48,768 bases of DNA, from contig CAMHIP010000004.1 of assembly GCA_946185205.1 (NCBI GenBank), positions 1 through 48,768 of the forward strand, read 5' to 3'. Of the stretch, positions 31,394-40,120 are shown piece after piece. Made by a program: the position numbers and the translations under genes. This DNA comes from an uncultured Bacteroidales bacterium (lineage in GTDB: Bacteria; Bacteroidota; Bacteroidia; Bacteroidales; UBA932). Numbering within the stretch: the first letter of the stretch is position 1; each line of letters begins with the position of its first letter. A model generated the notes under the pieces. That model was not told the DNA's origin, ran no database searches, and saw nothing but the letters and a program-made list of their open reading frames with translations.

Positions 31394-32653
31394 ATGAAGA
31401 AAATTCTCACCACCCTTGCCGGACTCGCGCTCGCGGGCCTGAGCCTGCTTGCCGGCAATGTCTGGCCGGACGGCACCAAGATGGACAAGTGGTTCACTTC
31501 CAAGCCCGCAGCCCTCAAGGGGCAGGAGGCCGTGCGCTTCGTCATCACCGACTACGGCGTGGCCTGCGACAGCACGCTCCTGCAGACCGAGGCGATCCAG
31601 AAGGTCATCGACCTCGCGGCGGAGAAGGGCGGCGGCACCGTCGTCATCCCGCAGGGCACGTTCCTGACCAGTTCGCTCTTCTTCAAGAGCAAGACGCATC
31701 TCTACCTGGAGAAGGGCGCCGTGCTGAAGGGAAGTGACGACGTGTCCGACTACGCCGTGGTGCCCGTGCACATCGAGGGGGTGATTCAGCCCTACATCGC
31801 CGCGCTGGTCAACGCCTACGAGTGCGACGGCTTCTCGATCCGCGGCGAAGGCGTCATCGACGGCAACGGCCTGCGCTACTGGCGCGATTTCTGGACCCGC
31901 CGCAAGGTCAACCCCAAATGCACCAACCTGGAAGCCCTCCGCCCGCGCCTCTTCTACGCGGCGAACAGCAAGAACGTCCTGCTCGAAGGCGTGACCCTGC
32001 GCAACCCGGGCTTCTGGACCACCCACTTCTACAAGTGCGACTATGTCCGCGTCAAGGACATCGTGATCTATGCGCCGAAGAAACCGGTCCCGGCCCCGTC
32101 CTCCGACGGCGTGGACATCGACGCCTGCAACAACTTCCACATCACCGGCTGCAGCTTCCAGAACAGCGACGACCTCATCGCCATCAAGGGCGGCAAGGGC
32201 CCCTGGGCCGACCAGGATCCGGACAACGGCACCAACTCCAACATCCTCGTGGAGAACACCTGGTTCGGTCCCGGCTCCGCGATGGTGACCTTCGGCAGCG
32301 AGTGCGTGGGCGGCCGCAACGTCATCCTGCGCAACTGCGTGGGCGCCGGCGCCTCCCGCGTCCTGTGGCTCAAGATGCGCCCCGACACCCCGCAGAACTA
32401 CGAGTACATCCTCGTGGAGAACATCACCGGCGAGGTGGGCAACTTCATCTACATCCACCCCTGGACCCAGTTCTTCGACCTCAAGGGCCGCAAGGACATC
32501 CCGAAATCCTACGGTTCCCACATCCTGATGCGCAACTGCGAGGTGACCTGCACCCGCAAGCCCTACGACATCGTGGAGAAGCCGGAAGAATTCGAGCTCA
32601 GCGACATCAAGTACGAGAACATCAAGATCATCGACAAATCCAATCAGCAGTAG
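31394..32653 (+). CDS. Glycoside hydrolase family 28 (third copy, variant active site)
   Basis: Secreted 419-aa parallel beta-helix protein with a signal peptide (MKKILTTLAGLALAGLSLLAG). It keeps the GH28 aspartates, D238 in SSDGVD and D259-D260 in NSDDLIAIK, but the histidine of the GHG motif is replaced by serine (S295 in PGSAMVTFGSE) and the RIKT element reads LWLKM. Such changes occur in GH28 members acting on other than homogalacturonan, so a different linkage or a weak enzyme is possible. The gene is followed after 3 bp by the GH88-DUF2264 fusion, which suggests it produces the unsaturated or glucuronic ends the fusion would use. Confidence 0.88.
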   Translation: MKKILTTLAGLALAGLSLLAGNVWPDGTKMDKWFTSKPAALKGQEAVRFVITDYGVACDSTLLQTEAIQKVIDLAAEKGGGTVVIPQGTFLTSSLFFKSKTHLYLEKGAVLKGSDDVSDYAVVPVHIEGVIQPYIAALVNAYECDGFSIRGEGVIDGNGLRYWRDFWTRRKVNPKCTNLEALRPRLFYAANSKNVLLEGVTLRNPGFWTTHFYKCDYVRVKDIVIYAPKKPVPAPSSDGVDIDACNNFHITGCSFQNSDDLIAIKGGKGPWADQDPDNGTNSNILVENTWFGPGSAMVTFGSECVGGRNVILRNCVGAGASRVLWLKMRPDTPQNYEYILVENITGEVGNFIYIHPWTQFFDLKGRKDIPKSYGSHILMRNCEVTCTRKPYDIVEKPEEFELSDIKYENIKIIDKSNQQ

Positions 32654-32656
32654 CAT

Positions 32657-35083
32657 ATGAAAAAGACGGCTTTGACTGCCTTGGGCTGCCTCTGCTGCGC
32701 CCTCGCTCTCCAGGCTGCCGCTCCGAAGCAGAAAATGGCGAAGTTCATTCAGAAAGAAATGGACTTCGCCATTTCGCAGTCCATGCGGATGTATGACTCC
32801 GTCAAGGACCTGGACGGACGCCTGGTCAACACGACCCGTGACGGCCGGCTCGAGACCTGCGACTCCAAGAACTGGGTGGCGGGCTTCTTCCCCGGGACCC
32901 TGTGGTATCTCTATGAGTATTCGCAGGATCCGGCCATCCGCGCGGCGGCCGAACGGATGACGGAGCGCATGGCGCCCGAACAGTTCAACACCGACAACCA
33001 CGACGTCGGCTTCATGGTCTATTGCAGCTACGGGGCGGGCTTCCGCCTGACCGGCCGGGACGACTACCGGCAGGCGGTCGTCAATGCCGGCAGGTCCCTC
33101 GCCACCCGCTTCAACCCCGCCGTGGGCTGCACCCGGTCCTGGAACCCGCAGCCGCGCAAGGGGCGCGACTTCATCGTCATCGTGGACAACATGATGAACC
33201 TGGAGCTGCTCACGGTGACCTCCGCCCTGACCGCTGACCCGCAGTATCTGGAGATGGCGTGTACGCACGCCAACACCACGATCCGCAACCACTACCGTCC
33301 CGACTACAGCTCCTGGCACGTGGTCAATTACAACGGGGAGACGGGAGAGATCATCAGCAAGGAGACCGAGCAGGGCTATGCGGACGGCTCCGCCTGGTCG
33401 CGCGGCCAGGCCTGGGGCCTGTACGGCTTCACGATGATGTACCGCCAGACCCGCGATCCCCGCTTCCTGGAGCAGGCCGTGCAGATCGGCCGTTTCCTGA
33501 TGAACCATCCGGCCCTGCCCAAGGACAAGATCCCGTACTGGGACCTGGACGTCCCGGTGACGAAGGACACTCCGCGGGACGCCTCCTCCGCCTGCATCAT
33601 GGCTTCGGCCCTGATCGAACTGTCCACCTTCGTGGAGGATCCCGTTCTCTCGCAGCAGTTCCTCACCCTGGCGGAGCAGCAGCTCCAATCTCTCTCCAAG
33701 GCCCCCTACAAGGCGAAAGCGGGGGAGAACGCCAACTTCATCCTGAAGCACTGCACGGCCAACAAGCCGGCGAACACCTTCGATACGCCGCTCGTGTATG
33801 CCGATTACTACTACATCGAGGCGCTGCTGCGCTACAAACGCCTGCTGGAGGGCCGCCCGGTCGTGGATGTGCGCACCGTGGTCTCCGGCAACCCGGACCG
33901 CCAGCTCTGGATCTCCACGCTGGACCGCATCGCCCGTCCCGTGCTGACGAACCTGGCGGCGGGCACGCTGAAGCGCAACCTGCCCTTCGAGTCCCTGTCC
34001 GACGATCCGAACCGCAAGGAAGTGTCCCGCCTGGAGGCCTTCGGCCGCACGGTCTGCGGCATCGCCCCCTGGCTGGAACTGGGCCCGGACGACAGCCCGG
34101 AAGGGCGCCTGCGCGCCGAGTATATCGAGCTGACGCTCCAGGCGCTGGCGAACTCCGCCGACCCGGCGTGCCCCGACCGGCTGGTCTGGGACGGGAGCCA
34201 CGGGGGACAGGCCCTGGTGGACGCCGCGTTCCTTGCGCAGGGGCTCCTGCGCGCCCCGACGCAGCTCTGGGGCCGGCTCAGCCCGAAGGCGCAGGCAGAC
34301 CTCGTGGCCGCCCTGCAGTCCTCGCGGGAGATCCGCCCGGGGGAGAGCAACTGGCTGCTCTTCGCCAGCATCGTGGAGGCGGCGCTGCTGCAGTTCACCG
34401 GCAGCTGCGAGATGGACCGGCTGCTCTACGGCGTGGACCGCTTCCTGCATGACGGCTGGTACAAGGGCGACGGATGGTACGGGGACGGCCGCGAATTCCA
34501 TTTCGACTACTACAATTCGCTGGTGATCCAGCCGATGCTGACCGACGTGCTGCGCGTCCTGCAGGGCCGCGTCCCCGCCGAGGCGCAGTATCTGCCGCAG
34601 CAGCTGGCCCGGGAGGCCCGCTATGCCTCGCAGCTCGAACGCCTGATCTCGCCGGAAGGGACCTATCCGGCCGTGGGCCGGTCGATCACCTACCGCTTCG
34701 GCTCCTTCCACGCCCTGGCACACGCCGCCCTGCAGCACAACCTGCCCGAAGGGCTTCCCGCCGCGCAGGTGCGCAGCGCGCTGACCGCCGTGATCCGCCG
34801 CCAGCTTTCCGTGCCCGGCAACTTCGACCGGGACGGCTGGCTGACCGTGGGCTTCTCCGGCCACCAGCTTCACATGTCCGAGCCGTACATCAACACCGGC
34901 AGCGAATACCTCTGCTGCGCCGTTTTCCTGCCGCTGGGCCTGCCTGCGGAAGACCCGTTCTGGGCGGATCCGGCCCGGGAATGGACCGGCCTGCGGGCCT
35001 GGAAAGGGGAGGATGTCGGCGCCGACCACGCCATCCGCGACCTTGACGCCGTCCCGCTGCGGCACCCCTTGCAGCAGAACTGA
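32657..35083 (+). CDS. Fusion of GH88 unsaturated glucuronyl/galacturonyl hydrolase and DUF2264
   Basis: An 808-aa exported protein (signal peptide MKKTALTALGCLCCALALQA) joining two enzymes usually encoded apart. Residues about 25-398 are a GH88 (alpha/alpha)6 barrel with the catalytic aspartates D116 in NHDVGFM and D177 in VDNMMNLELL; GH88 hydrates the 4,5-unsaturated uronate left by lyases and releases it. Residues about 413-800 are a DUF2264 domain (LEAFGRTVCGIAPWLEL, SNWLLFASIVEAALL, GDGWYGDGREFHFDYYNS). DUF2264 overlaps, as I recall, with the GH154 beta-glucuronidase family; I cannot confirm that here. The linker (399-412) is short and the reading frame is continuous, so the fusion is real unless assembly is wrong. 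Confidence 0.88.
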   Translation: MKKTALTALGCLCCALALQAAAPKQKMAKFIQKEMDFAISQSMRMYDSVKDLDGRLVNTTRDGRLETCDSKNWVAGFFPGTLWYLYEYSQDPAIRAAAERMTERMAPEQFNTDNHDVGFMVYCSYGAGFRLTGRDDYRQAVVNAGRSLATRFNPAVGCTRSWNPQPRKGRDFIVIVDNMMNLELLTVTSALTADPQYLEMACTHANTTIRNHYRPDYSSWHVVNYNGETGEIISKETEQGYADGSAWSRGQAWGLYGFTMMYRQTRDPRFLEQAVQIGRFLMNHPALPKDKIPYWDLDVPVTKDTPRDASSACIMASALIELSTFVEDPVLSQQFLTLAEQQLQSLSKAPYKAKAGENANFILKHCTANKPANTFDTPLVYADYYYIEALLRYKRLLEGRPVVDVRTVVSGNPDRQLWISTLDRIARPVLTNLAAGTLKRNLPFESLSDDPNRKEVSRLEAFGRTVCGIAPWLELGPDDSPEGRLRAEYIELTLQALANSADPACPDRLVWDGSHGGQALVDAAFLAQGLLRAPTQLWGRLSPKAQADLVAALQSSREIRPGESNWLLFASIVEAALLQFTGSCEMDRLLYGVDRFLHDGWYKGDGWYGDGREFHFDYYNSLVIQPMLTDVLRVLQGRVPAEAQYLPQQLAREARYASQLERLISPEGTYPAVGRSITYRFGSFHALAHAALQHNLPEGLPAAQVRSALTAVIRRQLSVPGNFDRDGWLTVGFSGHQLHMSEPYINTGSEYLCCAVFLPLGLPAEDPFWADPAREWTGLRAWKGEDVGADHAIRDLDAVPLRHPLQQN

Positions 35084-35099
35084 AAAATGATTACCTTTG
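35069..35099 (+). promoter_or_regulatory. Promoter of the kdgK-uxuB operon
   Basis: TTG at 35069-35071, 20 nt, then TACCTTTG at 35092-35099 (exact TAnnTTTG). It overlaps the end of the upstream GH88 fusion gene and lies 31 nt before kdgK, so the six genes can be transcribed apart from the GH28-GH88 unit. Confidence 0.65.
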
Positions 35100-35130
35100 T
35101 GAGATTGAAATTTTAATACAACTAACCCAT

Positions 35131-36210
35131 ATGGCTATCACACTCAAACAGGGCTGCAAGTACAGCCTCCTCGTCCCCACCTCCATGGGACTCCGTATCA
35201 CCCCTGAAAACGGCCAGCCCGTCCAGTCCAGCGACGTCTTCCATCTCCAGGCCACCAGCGCCGAGACGAATGTCGCCAGCGTGGCGTCCTATCTCGGCCT
35301 TCCCGTCAAGGTCCTCACGACCTTCGTCAAGGGCAGCCCGTTCGCCTCTTTCATCAAGAGCAACCTCCGCGCCCGCGGCATGGACTTCGAGGGACCGGAA
35401 GTGGCCCAGGGCGGCCCGTGGGGCTACCGTCACCAGATCAACATTGCTGACAGCGGCTACGGCTCCCGCGGACCGCGCGTCTGGAACGACCGCGCCGGCG
35501 AGGTGGGCCGCACCCTGAACGTCAAGGACTTCGACCTGGACCGCATCTTCGGCGAGGAGGGTGTCCAGATCGTGCACCTGTCCGGCCTGATCGGCGCCCT
35601 GAGCCCGGAGACCAGCAAATTCTGCCTCGAGATCGCCCGCGCCGCCAAGAAATACGGCACGCGCATCGCGTTCGACCTCAACTACCGCGCCTCCTTCTGG
35701 ATCGGCCGTGAGAAAGAGCTCCATGACATCTTCTCCGAGATCTGCTCCATCGCCGACATCCTCATCGGCAACGAGGAGGACTTCCAGCTCTGCCTCGGCA
35801 TCGAGGGTCCGGAGGCCGGCGGCAAGGACATCGCTGCCAAGATCAACGGCTTCAAGGAGATGATCGGCCGCGTCAAGGCCCAGTATCCCAACGCCCAGGT
35901 CTATGCCACCACGCTCCGCCAGGTCAACAACACCAACAGCCACAACTGGGGCGCCATCATGCTCGAGGGCGACAACTGGCATGTGGTCGAGCCGCGCGAG
36001 ATTCATGTCCTCGACCGCATCGGCGGCGGCGACGGCTTCGTCGGCGGTCTCCTCTACGGTATCCTCAAGGGCTGGGAGCCCGAGAAGTGGATCCAGTTCG
36101 GCTGGGCCACGGGCGCTCTCGCCACCACCATGCTCACCGACTACGGCCAGCCCGCCGACGAGGAGCAGGTCTGGAGCATCTGGGCAGGCAACGCACGCGT
36201 AAAGAGATAG
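35131..36210 (+). CDS. kdgK: 2-dehydro-3-deoxygluconokinase (PfkB family sugar kinase)
   Basis: Phosphorylates 2-keto-3-deoxygluconate (KDG) to KDPG, where the uronate and unsaturated-uronate routes meet. The 359-aa protein is a ribokinase-fold enzyme with AFDLNYRASFW, the KDG-kinase form of the D-x-N-x-R motif, and the anion-hole segment DRIGGGDGFVGGLLYG near residue 300 with its catalytic aspartate. The usual GAGD reads GGGD, as in many KDG kinases. It opens the operon and is 4 bp from the LarA homologue. Because gnd and a LarA homologue follow, a gluconate-kinase activity is an alternative, but the motif favours KDG. Confidence 0.85.
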   Translation: MAITLKQGCKYSLLVPTSMGLRITPENGQPVQSSDVFHLQATSAETNVASVASYLGLPVKVLTTFVKGSPFASFIKSNLRARGMDFEGPEVAQGGPWGYRHQINIADSGYGSRGPRVWNDRAGEVGRTLNVKDFDLDRIFGEEGVQIVHLSGLIGALSPETSKFCLEIARAAKKYGTRIAFDLNYRASFWIGREKELHDIFSEICSIADILIGNEEDFQLCLGIEGPEAGGKDIAAKINGFKEMIGRVKAQYPNAQVYATTLRQVNNTNSHNWGAIMLEGDNWHVVEPREIHVLDRIGGGDGFVGGLLYGILKGWEPEKWIQFGWATGALATTMLTDYGQPADEEQVWSIWAGNARVKR

Positions 36211-36214
36211 TCCC

Positions 36215-37492
36215 ATGATGTACTTTGAAAGAGGTTCCAAGACGGACATCATCACCGCCGAGGACACCAGGGCCATCCTGAAGCAGGTTTTTGACAACAT
36301 GGGTCCGAAGAAGCGCGTCCTGGCGCTTCCCCCGGACTTCACCCGCTTCAATTCCTACGCCGGCCCGATCACGGAAATGGTCAACGACTATTACGGCGAC
36401 GCCCTGACGGACATCATGCCCGCGCTCGGCACCCATTCCCCGATGAGCGACGAGCAGCTCTCCGTCATGTTCCCGAGCGTGCCCAAGGACAAGTTCCGCG
36501 TACACGACTGGCGCAACGACATCGTGACCGTCGGCACCGTGCCCGGCTCCTATGTGAGCAAGGTCTCCGAGGGCAAGCTCGACTACGAGATGAACGCGCA
36601 GGTCAACAAGCTCCTGCTCGACCCGTCCTTCGACCTGATCCTCTCGATCGGGCAGGTCGTGCCCCACGAGGTGATCGGCATGGCCAACTACACCAAGAAC
36701 ATCTTCGTGGGCGTAGGCGGCTCCGACTTCATCAACAAGAGCCACTTCATCGGCGCCAGCTACGGCATGGAGCGCATCATGGGCCGCGCCAAGAGCCCGG
36801 TCCGCGACGTGTTCGAGTACGCCAAGGTCCACTTCCTGAAGGACGTGCCCATCGTCTATGTGCTGACCGTCCGCGCCAAGGACGAGGCCAGCGGCGAGAT
36901 GGTGACCCGCGGCCTGTACATCGGCGACGATTTCGAGTGCTTCCAGAAGGCGGCCGACCTGTCCCTCGCCACCAACTTCATCATGGTGGAGAAGGAGATC
37001 AAGAAGTGCATCGTCTATCTCGATCCCGAGGAGTTCAAGAGCACCTGGCTGGGCAACAAGAGCATCTATCGCACGCGCATGGCCCTGGCCGACGACGCCG
37101 AGCTGATCGTGCTGGCCCCCGGCCTGAAGGAGTTCGGCGAGGACAAGACCATCGACGGCCTCATCCGCAAATACGGCTACAAGGGGACTCCGCACACGCT
37201 GGAGTGCACCAACGCCAACGCCGACCTGCAGGCCAACCTCGGCGCCTCCGCGCACCTCATCCACGGCTCCTCCGAAGGGCGTTTCAAGATCATCTACTGC
37301 CCGGGCGACGGCATGACCCGCGAAGAGATCGAGGGCGTGGGCTTCGACTACTGCCATTACAACGACATGGTGGCCCGCTATCCGATCGAACAGCTCAAGG
37401 ACGGCTGGAACACGGTCGGCGGCGAGGAAGTCTATTACATCAGCAATCCGGCCCTGGGCCTCTGGGCCTATCCGGACCGCTTCAAGGACTGA
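36215..37492 (+). CDS. LarA-family (DUF2088) nickel-pincer racemase/epimerase homologue
   Basis: A 425-aa cytoplasmic protein of the lactate racemase superfamily, which interconverts 2-hydroxyacid stereoisomers with a nickel-pincer nucleotide. The key residues are visible: R44 in DFTRF, H74 in LGTHSP, H151 in VPHEV, K161 in YTKNIF and H177 in NKSHF. The spacing H151-K161-H177 (10 and 16) equals that of H174-K184-H200 in lactate racemase, where K184 carries the cofactor. Known members act on lactate, malate, hydroxyglutarate and gluconate. In an operon with uxaE, uxuB, kdgK and gnd, a sugar acid such as mannonate/gluconate is the likely substrate (inference). The cofactor genes larB, larC and larE are not in the window. 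Confidence 0.85.
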   Translation: MMYFERGSKTDIITAEDTRAILKQVFDNMGPKKRVLALPPDFTRFNSYAGPITEMVNDYYGDALTDIMPALGTHSPMSDEQLSVMFPSVPKDKFRVHDWRNDIVTVGTVPGSYVSKVSEGKLDYEMNAQVNKLLLDPSFDLILSIGQVVPHEVIGMANYTKNIFVGVGGSDFINKSHFIGASYGMERIMGRAKSPVRDVFEYAKVHFLKDVPIVYVLTVRAKDEASGEMVTRGLYIGDDFECFQKAADLSLATNFIMVEKEIKKCIVYLDPEEFKSTWLGNKSIYRTRMALADDAELIVLAPGLKEFGEDKTIDGLIRKYGYKGTPHTLECTNANADLQANLGASAHLIHGSSEGRFKIIYCPGDGMTREEIEGVGFDYCHYNDMVARYPIEQLKDGWNTVGGEEVYYISNPALGLWAYPDRFKD

Positions 37493-37493
37493 G

Positions 37494-38630
37494 ATGAAGA
37501 TCGTATGTGACGACAAGATACCCTTCCTCCGCGGAGTGCTCGAGCCCTTCGCGGAGGTGGTGTATCTCCCCGGCAAGCAGACGACCGCCGAGGTGGTCCG
37601 CGACGCGGACGCCATCATCACGCGCACCCGCACCAAGTGCAATGCCGAACTGCTCTCCGGCTCTTCCGTCAAGGTGATCGCCACGGCCACCATCGGTTTC
37701 GACCACATCGACACCGGCTGGTGCGAACGCAACGGCATCATCTGGCGCAACGCTCCGGGATGCAACTCCTGGTCCGTCAAGCAGTATATTTCCTCCGTGC
37801 TGGTCAGCCTGGCGCGCCGGTACGGCCTGGACCTGACGAAGATGACCCTGGGCGTCGTCGGCGTGGGCAACGTGGGATCCAAGGTGGCCGAGGCGGCTTC
37901 GCTGCTCGGCATGAAGGTCCTGCTCAACGACCCGCCGCGTGCGCGCCGGGAAGGTCTGCAGGGCTTCGTGTCCCTGGACGAACTGATGGCGCAGTCCGAT
38001 ATCGTGACGCTGCACGTGCCGCTCACGAAAGAAGGGGAGGATGCCACCTGGCACCTGTTCGACGCCGCCCGCATCGCGCGGCTCCGCCCGGACCAGTTCC
38101 TCTTCAATTCTTCCCGCGGGCCGGTCGTGGACAACGCCGCCCTGCGCGACGCCCTCAAGGCGAAGACGCTGCGGGGCGCCGTGCTGGACGTGTGGGAGAA
38201 CGAGCCCGACATCGACCGCGAACTGATGGGCCTGGTCGAGTATTCCACCCCGCACATCGCCGGCTACAGCGCCGACGGCAAGGCGAACGGCACCACGATG
38301 AGCGTGCGGACGGTCGCGTCCGTGCTCGGGCTGCCGCTCACGGACTGGACCGCTTCCGGCGTGCCCGCCCCAGCGCAGCCGCTTGCTTTCTGCATCGACG
38401 CCGCCGGCAAGAGCGACGCCGAAGTGCTCGCGGAGGCCATTCTGCATACCTACGACGTGCAGCGGGACAGCGACGCCCTGCGCGCCGCGCCCGACCAGTT
38501 CGAGAAGTTGCGCGGCGACTATCCCGTGCGGCGCGAGCCCACGGCCTTCTCCCTGACCCTCAGGGGCGGGACCGCCGCCCAGGCGGAAACGCTCTCCCGG
38601 CTTGGATTTCAAATTACAATCAACCAATAA
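37494..38630 (+). CDS. pdxB: 4-phosphoerythronate dehydrogenase
   Basis: NAD-dependent D-2-hydroxyacid dehydrogenase, by family the second step of DXP-dependent pyridoxal phosphate synthesis (4-phosphoerythronate oxidation). At 378 aa it equals the length of E. coli PdxB. It has the Rossmann motif GVVGVGNVGSKVAEAA, the catalytic arginine in NSSRGPVVDN, glutamate in WENEPDID and histidine in TPHIAGYS, and a C-terminal PdxB dimerisation domain (about 290-375). One base separates it from the LarA homologue and 10 bp from gnd, so it is co-transcribed with uronate genes. It may instead oxidise another sugar acid, but the full PdxB architecture argues for vitamin B6. Confidence 0.82.
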   Translation: MKIVCDDKIPFLRGVLEPFAEVVYLPGKQTTAEVVRDADAIITRTRTKCNAELLSGSSVKVIATATIGFDHIDTGWCERNGIIWRNAPGCNSWSVKQYISSVLVSLARRYGLDLTKMTLGVVGVGNVGSKVAEAASLLGMKVLLNDPPRARREGLQGFVSLDELMAQSDIVTLHVPLTKEGEDATWHLFDAARIARLRPDQFLFNSSRGPVVDNAALRDALKAKTLRGAVLDVWENEPDIDRELMGLVEYSTPHIAGYSADGKANGTTMSVRTVASVLGLPLTDWTASGVPAPAQPLAFCIDAAGKSDAEVLAEAILHTYDVQRDSDALRAAPDQFEKLRGDYPVRREPTAFSLTLRGGTAAQAETLSRLGFQITINQ

Positions 38631-38640
38631 AAAATTATCT

Positions 38641-40098
38641 ATGCAACCTGTATCTGATATCGGACTTGTCGGACTTGCCGTGATGGGCGAGAACCTGGTC
38701 CTCAACATGGAAAGCAAAGGCTTCCACGTCAGCGTGTTCAACCGCACCGTCGAGAAGGTGGACAAATTCATCAACGGCCGCGGCAAGGGCAAGAATTTCT
38801 ACGGCGCCCATTCCCTCGAGGACCTGGTCGCTTCCCTCAAGACCCCGCGCCGGGTGTTCCTGATGGTCAAGGCCGGCCAGCCGGTCGATGACTTCATCGA
38901 GAAACTCATCCCGCTCCTGGAGCCGGGCGATATCATCATCGACGGCGGCAACTCCCACTTCCCGGACACCGCACGCCGCACCGCTTACGTGGAAAGCAAG
39001 GGCCTCCTGTACATCGGCACCGGTGTGTCCGGCGGCGAGGAAGGCGCCCTCAAGGGCCCGTCCATGATGCCCGGCGGATCTCCTGCCGCATGGCCCTATG
39101 TCAAGCCGATTTTCCAGAGCATCTGCGCCAAGGTCGAGGACGGCTCCCCGTGCTGCGACTGGGTGGGCGAGAACGGCGCCGGCCATTTCGTGAAGATGGT
39201 GCACAACGGCATCGAGTACGGCGACATCCAGCTCATCTGCGAGTGCTACCAGATTATGAAGGACATCCTCGGCATGACCAACGAGGAGATGCACCAGACC
39301 TTCGCCGAGTGGAACAAGGGCGACCTCGACAGCTACCTCGTGGAGATCACCCGCGACATCCTCGCCAAGAAGGACGAGGACGGCAAGTATGTGCTTGATT
39401 ATATTCTCGATACCGCCGGCCAGAAGGGCACCGGCAAGTGGACGGCCATCGCCTCCCTCGACCAGGGCGTGCCCCTCACGCTCATCGGCGAGTCCGTGTT
39501 CGCCCGCTGCCTGTCCGCCCAGAAGGAGGAGCGCGTGGCTGCCAGCAAGGTCCTCGTGGGCCCGAAGCCGGCCAAGTTCACGGGCGACCGTGCCGCTTTC
39601 CTCGAGGATCTGCGCAAGGCCCTCTTCTCCGCCAAGGTCGTTTCCTACGCCCAGGGCTACACGCTGATGCGTGCCGCGGCCAAGGAGTACGGCTGGAACC
39701 TCAACTACGGCGGCATCGCCCTGATGTGGCGCGGCGGCTGCATCATCCGCAGCGTGTTCCTCGGCAAGATCAAGGAAGCCTTCGACAAGAACCCCGAGCT
39801 GCCGAACCTCCTGCTCGACTCCTACTTCCAGGGCAAACTCGCCGACGCCCAGCAGAGCTGGCGCAACGTGGTCGCCTGCGCCGTGATGAACGGTGTCCCG
39901 GCCCCTTGCCTCTCCTCCGCCCTCGAGTACTACGACGGCTATCGCTGCGAGCGTCTGCCGGCCAACCTCCTGCAGGCCCAGCGCGACTACTTCGGCGCCC
40001 ACACCTACGAGCGTACCGACAAGCCGCGCGGAGAGTTCTTCCACACCAACTGGACGGGCCACGGCGGAGATACCGTTGCCGGCACATACATTGCGTAA
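38641..40098 (+). CDS. gnd: 6-phosphogluconate dehydrogenase, decarboxylating
   Basis: Oxidises 6-phosphogluconate to ribulose 5-phosphate and CO2 in the oxidative pentose phosphate pathway. I chose the ATG at 38641 (485 aa, MQPVSDIGLVGLAVMGEN), which matches the family start; an in-frame start at 38602 overlaps pdxB. Motifs: Rossmann GLAVMGENLVLNME, NADP-type VFNRTVEKVDKF, substrate loop GTGVSGGEEGALKGPSMMPGG and catalytic lysine in GHFVKMVHNGIEYGD. zwf and pgl, its usual partners, are absent; its neighbours are uronate genes. That placement fits a route supplying 6-phosphogluconate from uronate-derived gluconate. Confidence 0.94.
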   Translation: MQPVSDIGLVGLAVMGENLVLNMESKGFHVSVFNRTVEKVDKFINGRGKGKNFYGAHSLEDLVASLKTPRRVFLMVKAGQPVDDFIEKLIPLLEPGDIIIDGGNSHFPDTARRTAYVESKGLLYIGTGVSGGEEGALKGPSMMPGGSPAAWPYVKPIFQSICAKVEDGSPCCDWVGENGAGHFVKMVHNGIEYGDIQLICECYQIMKDILGMTNEEMHQTFAEWNKGDLDSYLVEITRDILAKKDEDGKYVLDYILDTAGQKGTGKWTAIASLDQGVPLTLIGESVFARCLSAQKEERVAASKVLVGPKPAKFTGDRAAFLEDLRKALFSAKVVSYAQGYTLMRAAAKEYGWNLNYGGIALMWRGGCIIRSVFLGKIKEAFDKNPELPNLLLDSYFQGKLADAQQSWRNVVACAVMNGVPAPCLSSALEYYDGYRCERLPANLLQAQRDYFGAHTYERTDKPRGEFFHTNWTGHGGDTVAGTYIA

Positions 40099-40120
40099 TT
40101 AACTGATAACCAATAAAGAA

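Noticed and set aside
31235-35065. A 1276-codon minus-strand open frame opposite GH28 and GH88-DUF2264
   Set aside because: Same shadow effect; repetitive residue composition and no signal or motif, whereas the plus strand encodes conserved enzymes with catalytic residues.
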